From the NCBI GenBank assembly GCA_963556195.1, contig OY744529.1, positions 64,243,080 through 64,307,079 of the forward strand: a DNA stretch of 64,000 nucleotides. The letters run 5' to 3'. Under the pieces are notes generated by a model. It worked only from the letters and a program-made list of their open reading frames with translations, ran no database searches and had not been told where the DNA came from. The position numbers and the translations under genes are program-made. Shown here piece after piece: positions 56,050 through 64,000 of the stretch; position 1 is the first letter of the stretch; every line of letters starts with the position of its first letter. The stretch is from Sepiola atlantica (taxonomy: Eukaryota > Mollusca > Cephalopoda > Sepiida > Sepiolidae).

Positions 56050-56592
56050 CCTAATTTTAGGTTGAGGAAAAAGTTTGTACCCCGTATTAGAATAATGATT
56101 TATTATACAATAATTTATTTAAAAACAATTATTTTTTAAAATAAAGAACATTGTCCACGACCGTCAAGCTTTCAGATTTGATCCAAGTACCAATCCTTCG
56201 GCTTCTTCTTCAACTTCATCAAAAGACTCAAATCAGCTACCCTTCATAAAATGTTGCCTTGATCGGAATAGATTGTAGTCAGATGAAGCAATGTCTGGAC
56301 TGGATAGGCCTGATGCAGCGGAACTTCTACACAGTTCGATTCTTAAATTTTGTTGCTGGTCTTTTTGGCAGTATGCAGTTTTCCATGAATGATTTGAGTC
56401 TTTTGATGAAGTTGAAGAAGAAGCCTGTCAATTGCTACTTTGACCAAATACCAAAGCTTGCAGCTCATTGGCAAAAGGTCGTGGACAATGATGGTATTTA
56501 TTTTGAAGAATAGTTGTTGATTTTGAATAAATTCTTGCATAATAAATCTTTATTTTAGCACCGTGCACAAACCCTTTTCCTCAACCTAATAC
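56050..56592 (+). mobile_element. Internally deleted mariner with TIRs
   Basis: The left end taggttgaggaaaaagtttgt and the right end acaaacccttttcctcaaccta are inverted copies. The frame between (to 56513) reads LFGSMQFSMNDLSLLMKLKK then PKLAAHWQKVVDNDGIYFEE, the C-terminus of a mariner transposase; the catalytic core is missing. About 540 bp, non-autonomous. A TA tract borders the left end. Confidence 0.85.
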
Positions 56593-56599
56593 ATGAATC

Positions 56600-57075
56600 A
56601 GCTATTTCTAGTAATCTGTATTCTAATGAAAATGCTTTTCTAAAGAATTTTAACAATTATTTCAGTCTATTGGAACCTACAAAACTTTTAAAGATCTTCT
56701 GTCTTTATTTTATAAATTATAATGCACTAATGCTGATATATTTCATGCGCAATTTATTGGAACTCTTTAATATTTCATTAATATTGCTTTTCTACTCATT
56801 TTACTTATTTGCATTTTTTCCCAGTTAGTAAACACTAACTACAATAAGAATAGTCATTTTGTTTGTAATAATAGCATGTCTGTACATCATGTACAAGCTT
56901 CTACCATTTACTAATTGGGTTTTTTGAAACCGTTACCTTTTTTAATTATGTAATTAAAGTTGATTCTTATTCCTATTCTCATAACGTTTAGATTTGATGT
57001 CTTGAAAGATGAGCTTCTGTTTAATCATTTTTGTGGCTATGCCCGACCTGATTACATCTAAAATCCTGATGCCCC
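56600..57075. other. No gene seen
   Basis: AT-rich with no recognisable content. Confidence 0.5.
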
Positions 57076-57084
57076 CAGGGTCAT

Positions 57085-57592
57085 GTGGTGATATAATTCT
57101 ATAGGAGTGAATGGAGTAAGTTCAGGGAACTTCTGCCATTACTAACCAGCAGAGCATTACCACTGTCGACCAAGGGAAGAGTCTATCAGGCATGTGTACG
57201 CAGTCTGATGACATATGGTAGTGAAACCTAGCCAGTGAGGGTTGAGGACATGCATTACATGGAGAGAAATGATATGAAAATGATACAATGGAAGTGTAAT
57301 GTGAGTTTTAAAGATAGGCATAGATCTGATGACCTCAGAAGAAGATTAAATCTGGACAGTATATAGAGATATGTGCAGAACAGACTTTGATGGTATGGTT
57401 ACATTGAAAGAATGGATTAGAGTTGTTGGGTTAGTAGATGTAGAACAGTTAAGGTAGCAAGTTCAGTTTACAGGGGAAAGCCAAGGAAATCATGGGAGGA
57501 AGTGCGATAAATAAAAACCTTTCCAGAGATAGGTTAATTTGGAAGTCAATTTCTAAAAGCTGTCCAACACAAATGGCTATGGATGTCTGTAA
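57085..57592 (+). mobile_element. LINE family A 3' part, plus
   Basis: Begins gagtgaatggagtaagttcagg (same site as 35205) and carries the SRALPLSTKGRVYQAC, GSET*P and RNDMKMIQW debris, then SRCRTVKVASSVYRGKPRKS and a truncated 3' end at about 57590. Frameshifted and dead. Confidence 0.8.
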
Positions 57593-57599
57593 GAAATAT

Positions 57600-58625
57600 G
57601 TCTGATCGTTCTGCATGATTTGCTATGGCATTATTTCTATGGTTATTGGTATTATCATCATCATCATTATTATTGATGGTGGTGTTAATGTTAGTGGTAT
57701 TACTACCACCACTGATGGTGTTTTTGTTGTCATGATTACTATACTGACAATATCATTCCCTCCTAACTTTTTTGATTTTAGCATTGTATTTAACCTTTTA
57801 CTCATAGTTAAAAAAAAATATGAGCAATAGTTTTGATCTTACTATTACAATTAGATAATTAATAATAAAATAGTAATACAATAAATAATAATAATAAAAT
57901 AGAATTAAGTAATTAAATAAATCAAATAATTTAACAATGGTTGTGTTTAATGTGTTTGGGCGCATTATGTGAGATTAATTATGGATTTTTATCCTTTTAC
58001 TGTTTTTATTGTTATTGTTGCTATTTGCACTAATATTATCATTATCCGCATTGTTTTGTTTTTATAAGTGCTGTATTGGCACTATTATGTCCTTCAAATA
58101 TTTAGTGATTTTAGTTAGCATTTTCATTAATTCTTCACTCATAGGAAATAGAAATGTTGTTGTTATTAACTTTTAATATTACTATTTCATATTTTCTAAC
58201 TACATAATTAAATAGAATAAGAAAATTATTTTCTCGTTCTAACTCGATTAGTTTAGTTAAATATAATTTAACACAAAAATCTGATAGGAATATACATGTG
58301 CGTTTGCATGCGTACGTGTATGAGAAGTAAGTGGTGAGAGTTTTTTTGGAGAACAATATCAGTTTTGAATACCATCAATCAGAATAGTCTTTTTTCATGG
58401 TGACGTGAAGACGATAAAGATCTTTCTATTACTGCGCGGGCCCGCTCATGTTTGATTAGAGGTGTGAACACATAAACATTTTTCGTTTTTTCTGTGTTGT
58501 GTACAGAATGAACTTCCTTTTTGTTCTACAAACCTTTCCAATGAAAAATTATAAATGTAAACCATTTCAGATCTAAGAAAGTCAGAGGAAGTTGTAATAA
58601 ATGCTTTATCTGTGTTTTTCTCAAT
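57600..58625. other. No gene; (ATC)n-like and A/T-rich tracts
   Basis: Irregular ATT/ATC/GGT trinucleotide-rich sequence at 57650-57720 and TAA-rich sequence at 57840-57920. A splice-like site at about 58569 gives a 24-codon open frame in NBR1 phase, but it bears no UBA similarity. Confidence 0.45.
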
Positions 58626-58630
58626 TTTAT

Positions 58631-58727
58631 CCTGTATTCATAAACTTTGCTCTATATGCTAAATGTGCATCAATCTATCTATTCAGAAATATTCCCTTTA
58701 ATATATAGTTGTCTTAATATATTTGAT

Positions 58728-58803
<76 letters not shown>

Positions 58804-58945
58804 GTTGAAGTTTGATTTCAGGTTTAATCCTCATGGAATTCCTTATCAAATATATAAAGACATAAATATATATTAAAAGGAATATTTCTGAATAGAGATT
58901 GATGCACATTTAGCAGAGAGCAAAGTTTATGATTGTATGAATAAA
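58631..58945. mobile_element. Foldback element split by a TA tract
   Basis: Left arm 58631-58725 (attcataaactttgctctat...gctaaatgtgcatcaatct...) and right arm 58845-58945 are reverse complements of about 95-100 bp with few mismatches. The middle contains (TA)n at 58729-58796 plus about 50 bp. No ORF. Confidence 0.8.
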
Positions 58946-59320
58946 GATTTTTCAAAACAAATTTGGAACATTTATTAAATTATTATATTTTGAGCTCTAG
59001 TAATATATACACTATTGAGCTATTAACCTAACTTTAGTGTGAATTAAAGTAATTTAAATAATATAAATATTTATATATAGTAATCCAGAAAAAAAACAAA
59101 CCTACACACACACCTAGCTATGGCCAAATAGCGTCGCCAATCCGCAGTGCTTATCATGGCGACTATGGAACAACCCCCTAAATAACAGACACCAAAAAAA
59201 AAAAAGGAAAAAAAGGCCTTCAGTTCCCAGCAGCTCTGAAGTCACCACCCAAGGCATCAAGAGGATAAACAATAGAGCAGAGGATGCTAAGAATCCTGGG
59301 TTAAAACAGGTTGCCATTGA

Positions 59321-59974
59321 AACTTAAAGATTGGAATATACAATGTCAGAACCCTATCTTCAGACACGAACATAGGACTGGAGGATGAGCTGTCCAGAAT
59401 AAACTTTGACCTCATCGGTATTTGCAAAATCAGAATCAAAGTAGAGGACTGCATAACCCTCAACAAAAGTGGCCATAACTTATATGACAAAGGTGGGGAC
59501 ACCTGTCACCGTTGCGTTGGCTTTGTAATACACAAGAACATCGCAGGCAATGTTATCAGTTTCAAAAGCAAATCTGATAGAGTAGCCCAAATTACCATGA
59601 AAATCAGTGGCAGATATCATCTCAACATTATACAGGCATACCTCCCAACTACCAACCACACAGATGAGGAAGTCGAAGCCACTTATGAGGAAATCGATGA
59701 CCTCATAACAAACAACAAAACCCATTACAACACAGTCATGGGTGACTTGAATGTTAAAGTCTGGAGAGGACAACCAGGCGAGTTCAGTACTGGTCAGTTT
59801 GGTCTCGAAGAACGAACTATCAGAGGAGATGCTCTTATTAATTTGTGTGAGAGAAATCAGCTGAAGATAATGAACACATTCTTTAAAAAGAAGCTTAGCA
59901 GATGCTGGATTTTGATTTCCCCAAACAGCACCACAAAGAACGAAATCGATTACATACTAACTAATAAACCCTAA
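59321..59974 (+). pseudogene. APE endonuclease domain of the family C LINE
   Basis: About 218 codons in one open frame. Apurinic-endonuclease-like motifs are visible: NVRTL near the start, MGDLNVKV (the GDFN motif), the SPNSTTKNEIDYIL block equivalent to 'S.DG...QIDYI', and QAYLPTTNHTDEEVEATYEE between them. In active LINEs this nicks target DNA to prime reverse transcription. The final SDHR motif follows in another frame (SDHRLL at about 60003). Confidence 0.85.
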
Positions 59975-61743
59975 CATCTTTACAGATGTCTCGGTCCTTA
60001 ACAGTGACCACCGTCTGCTACGTGCCTCGCTCTGCATCAACACCAAATTAGAACATTGAATATTCTGAAGTATACAAGATCCTACATCGCCGAATGAATG
60101 AAGAAATAAGGGCTTACAATGAAGAGGAACAGCTAAAAGCTTTGAGAGAGAACAAAGGTCTTAAAGCTACTAAGAAGAAACAATGTCTCTGGAAAAACAA
60201 CATCATCGCATTGAAGGATAACAATGGCACCCTCACAACTGACTTAAATTGGTTAATCAGAAGATGTGAAGAGTTCTACATCGAGCTCTGCAAAACGAGG
60301 AGACCCCTTTACAGACAGTGAGAGGGCTGCTATGCTACCCCTCCATACTAAAGTCCGAAGTACAGTTTGCAATCAAAGGACTAAAGAGAGATAAATCTCC
60401 AGAAGAAAATGGAATTACGGCAGGCATTCTCCAAGATGGAGGTGAATTAATTGCAGAGATTCTCACCAGCTTATACAACAAATGCTTTAACAAAGGCATA
60501 ATGCCTTGCAACTGGAAGAATGCGTCAGTTACCATCCTCTATAAGAAAGGAGACTTGAAAGATATTAAAATCTACAGACCAATAACCCTACTTTCTGTTG
60601 TTTACAAGGTATTTTCCCAAATTCTCCTCAAAAAGATGCAAAACACACTTGACAGAAACCTACCCAGAGAACAAGCTGATTTCCGACCAGGATTTTCACC
60701 GTGGACCACATTCAAGTTGTTAGCCAACTTCAAGAGAAAGCTAATGAGCAATGTTTACCACTTTGTGTCACCATTGAATTCACCCCTATATGTTCACAAC
60801 TTTGAAAGGTCAAGGAGTTGATAGCGCTTACATCAACTTGAATTAGGATCTTTACGACGGTGCGACAGCAACTTTAAAACTCCAACAGGATAGTGAAAAG
60901 ATCAATATAGAAAGAGGTGCGAGACAAGGCGACAGCAGTTCACTTTACATTTAGCCTGCAAGATTCGGTGATTAATAAAATCGGCAGGGAAGGCAAAGGT
61001 ATCAATATAAACGAATAATACGTTGCTCATCTAGAATTTGCCAACGATATCATTCTCACAAGTCACACACCTCAAGAATTAGAAAGGATTCTTAACAACA
61101 TTCACAATGCTAGCCATATAGTTGGTCTTAAAATACAAACTGAGAAAACCCAAAGTCATGTTCAACAAATATGCCACAAAAATAAGTTGACAACTATATC
61201 TACCTAGGGAAGATGGTGAGAAGTGACGCTGATATCATGCCTGAAATCAAACGGTGAATTGCGTTTGGATGGACAACCTTTTCCAAAGTAGACAATATCC
61301 AATATCATGAAGAGTAGAAAGTCCACTATGAACATTAAGCAGAACGTGTTCAATGAATACATCATTCCTGTTATGACATATGGTAGCGAAACATGGGCAA
61401 TTAATAATGCAACGATAGAAAAGCTAAGAATGGCACAATGCAAAATGGAACGCATTATGCTCGGCATAAAGTCTACGAGAAAGAAAAAGAAACACCTGGA
61501 TCAGACAGCAAACTGGCGTAAATGACATCATCCCCACCATACGAATGCCAAAACATAAATGGACAGGTCACCTTTCGAGATGTACAGACAACAGGTGGAC
61601 ATATAGAGTGAAAGAATGGACCCCAAGGCAATAGAAAAGACCTAGAGGAAGGTTTAAAACCCGGTGGAGAGACGACCTCGATAGTCAACTAGGTCCTACT
61701 TGGCCACGCTTAGCCAGGGATAAAACAAGGTAGAAACAAACAC

Positions 61744-61766
61744 TAATGATGATGATGATGATGATG
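61744..61766. repeat. (GAT)n LINE tail
   Basis: Seven GAT units at the 3' end of the family C LINE. Family A copies end in shorter GATGATGA tails. Confidence 0.85.
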
Positions 61767-61944
61767 AATCTAGGTATGGTTTGTATCCACAGGTTAAAAT
61801 CCGGAGAATCTTCACTGTGTTTATGTAATAATGCTCAATAATAAATATAGCTATTTATATTATAAAAGTTTTATATAATAAAATTAAAAAAAAAAGAACT
61901 CAAATATTTGTATAAATAAAACTTCTATTATATGTATATATTAG

Positions 61945-62545
61945 AAAATACTCATCCTAGGTCTGGTAAAATTAATTCCCCGAACAGAACAGTTTTGCAC
62001 CACTTTTATGTCTCCATACTAAGATGAAAATCAAGATATAATGCTAATAAACCTTATGTCTAGAATCCTTATTCAAATTTTGATAAAAATTCATTACATT
62101 ATTTTGATTCTCGAAAATGTCTAAAATTTAAGGGGTTTTAAGAAGAAATTGAAATTCAAGGAATCTTGCTGAATTGGTGTCTAATGACTATGAATCAAAT
62201 TTAATGCAAATCTGAAATATTTTAATTCTCAAATGGAAGGTTGCACTCATGTTATCCATCCTAAAACCCCTTTAAAATACTCCAAAGAAACTGAAATTCT
62301 GGGAATATTTATTAATTTATGTCTGATACTTATTGTTCAAATTTCATAAAAATCGAATATCTTAATATTCATGAAAGGCTTCCACCTCCCTTTTACCACC
62401 TTTGCATAAAACTAAATTAAGCTGAATACAGCTAACATTACGACCTTTACACGTAGAAGCTGTGTTCCAAGATACATAATTATCAGTTAATTAGTTTAGG
62501 AATGAATCCTGTAATACAAATATATAAACATATACACATACCTAA
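61945..62545 (+). repeat. Long dispersed non-coding repeat (second copy)
   Basis: Inverted relative to 11868-12362, with the same block order over about 500-600 bp, and slightly longer because of extra sequence around 62140-62200. No coding frame; class unknown. Confidence 0.75.
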
Positions 62546-62549
62546 CTTA

Positions 62550-64000
62550 TATATATAAACACACACACACACACACACAAGCATTGGGTAATATTACATG
62601 GCAATCATTCCTTTAAAATGTACTAGCTGTACTTACCTGGTGCTGCTTGGGAGTTTTTGTACTTTTATTTTTGTTTCCCATTTTTAAAAAAAATATGCTT
62701 TTATTCTAATTTTATTTTTACCTAAGTATTATTTTTTTCTTTTTTAAATAGAATTTTCAAAGTTAAATTTAAATATCACAGCATTGTTTGATCATTAAAT
62801 TATTAATTGAACCAAATTGCTATAAAACTATAGCTAATTTTATTATGGTAATGTTGTTTTAATTTCTATCTATAAAATTATTGAATGTAAATAGTTTGCC
62901 AAACTTTCAATCTTTTACTACATGAGAATTTGAAATGCTTCCAAGGAAGCTATTCTTTGACAAAAAATCTTTACTAATGCCCTTTAATTATAATCAGTGA
63001 AGGAAAAAATATCCATTCGAAATGTTTTCTTACCTGAAATAAATATCTTCAGAAAGAAACCAATGTGAAATAAAATATATTCCTCCAATAACATGAAGGA
63101 AAAAAAAAAATAGTCTAGTTTAAATCGAGTATCAATATGTCAGCCGAATTACTATTAGGATCTAACTTTGAATAATTCACAAAATAACTTTATATATTAG
63201 ATAAGTCCATTGTATTAATAGTAAACAGAATATGTTGGCAGAGTATATCCTGTCGGCTCCAATGGTGGCAAAAGCATTACCCGGCATTACCACCAGTGAA
63301 ACATACTATAAGAGCCACTCTGTTTTGCGGGGATCATACTTTAACTGAGCCGTAATCCTGCTAATCACCCAAAGGAACACAATTGAACAAGGGCCAACAA
63401 CTCGAGAAGTCTCCACTGCCACTGGAATAAAAATATATCTACCTGCAAGAGAAGAATATTTATTTATTTTTTTAATCTCTGCATCTCGAGCAACAGACCC
63501 TGAATCAACTGCGGACCTGACTAAATTGCTAATCGAGTAATTTAGTAATGGAGATTGAACTCGGTAATAATGATGAAAAGCAAGACCATTCTACTCACAA
63601 TTACTCTTTCATGATGGCACATCTTTTTAGTGTTGGAGTACATATGAGGGGGCAACTTTTAATAACTTTTAATAATCTTTAAACTGATTGAATATAATTA
63701 AAGTAAATTTAGACAAATTGTAAAAACAAAAAAAATGTACTGAGTGAAATAATTAAATGATTTTAGATACATTTAAAACTTTTAGGTAAAAGTTGTTTTA
63801 TTTGGTTAGCAAAAGATTAACTCTAAGTCTCACTAAGTAAGAACATCTAAAAAACATTTTTATCGTCAAGAAACTTAACAATCTTTCCTGACCTTCTTCG
63901 TCAGCTTCCAACATTCAAATTGCACAGCCTTAAGTTCAACAAATTTACTTTGGAAGATATTTCATTAATTTGGTGCAAAATTGTTATACGCTGAATGCCC
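62550..64000. other. Window end: no gene seen
   Basis: AT-rich. A CA tract at about 62561-62579, a 'tagctgtacttacctggtgctgcttggg' piece at 62625 (similar to the start of family G copies) and the repeat shared with 53215. No UBA exon or other coding segment recognised. Confidence 0.5.

Larger units (their letters stand above)
59321..61766 (+). mobile_element. APE-type LINE, most complete copy (family C)
   Basis: Domains in order: an APE endonuclease frame open from 59321 to 59974 (LKIGIYNVRTLSSDTN at the start, VMGDLNVKVW and NEIDYILTNKP near the end); a linker frame 60094-60321; an RT frame 60318-60821 (KGLKRDKSPEENGITAGILQ, NWKNASVTILYKKGDLKDI, RPITLLSVVYKVFSQILLKK, REQADFRPGFS); degraded palm (HLEFANDIILTSHTP, about 61028, FAND replacing FADD); and a C-terminus (NEYIIPVMTYGSETWAINNA, MAQCKMERIMLGI). 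The tail is (GAT)n at 61744-61766. The layout is RTE/Jockey-like. Several frameshifts make it inactive. Confidence 0.88.

Noticed and set aside
58569..58643. Possible terminal NBR1 exon in the correct phase (SKKVRGSCNKCFICVFLN...)
   Set aside because: It follows a tttcag acceptor and stays open for about 24 codons, but bears no resemblance to a UBA domain, and a cryptic acceptor is expected by chance in 24 kb of AT-rich intron.

Overview
This is animal nuclear DNA: AT-rich (roughly two thirds A+T by eye), with short exons in large introns, canonical GT/AG splice sites, abundant TA, CA and GA microsatellites and many decayed transposons. The gene and the repeats (LINE tails, mariners, U2- and tRNA-derived SINEs, a Helitron-like family with a CCGGG hairpin) point to a mollusc, most likely a coleoid cephalopod such as an octopus. 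The species assignment is inference.

The only host gene I can support is NBR1, the selective-autophagy cargo receptor, on the + strand. Fourteen consecutive coding exons lie between 989 and 39738. All phases join, giving 2465 nt (about 821 codons). In order they encode the last strand of the PB1 domain, a Ser-rich linker, a complete ZZ zinc finger, a charged coiled-coil segment, a complete FW (four-tryptophan) domain, acidic Ser-rich linkers, a LIR-like motif and a Q/H-rich region. The first PB1 exons lie upstream of base 1. The C-terminal UBA exon(s) were not found, so intron 14 runs past the window end (over 24 kb).

Everything else is intron, mostly filled by repeats. Introns 1-5 (1111-13779) hold LINE tails, a U2-derived SINE, a LINE RT fragment, a possible LTR and a 427-bp foldback beside exon 6. 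Intron 6 (14029-19006) holds a LINE tail, a Helitron-like repeat and the most unusual object here: a degenerate reverse transcriptase with a zinc-knuckle and PD...D nuclease-like C-terminus, enclosed by terminal inverted repeats of about 230 bp (16491-18766). Intron 7 holds a foldback MITE and a decayed mariner with TIRs. Introns 8-13 hold LINE tails, a second U2-derived SINE, an internally deleted mariner, and one arm of a long near-identical inverted repeat. The other arm lies in intron 14, so the pair brackets exons 13-14.

From 39739 to 64000 there is intron or intergenic repeat only: Helitron-like copies, a composite CA/TA array, two further mariner remnants, a Penelope-like remnant, nested oppositely oriented LINE copies, a 55-bp minisatellite, twin tRNA-derived SINEs, and the most complete LINE (APE endonuclease plus RT, 59321-61766). 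No bacterial-type operons, CRISPR arrays or functional RNA genes were seen. Pairwise relationships were judged by eye, without alignment software.
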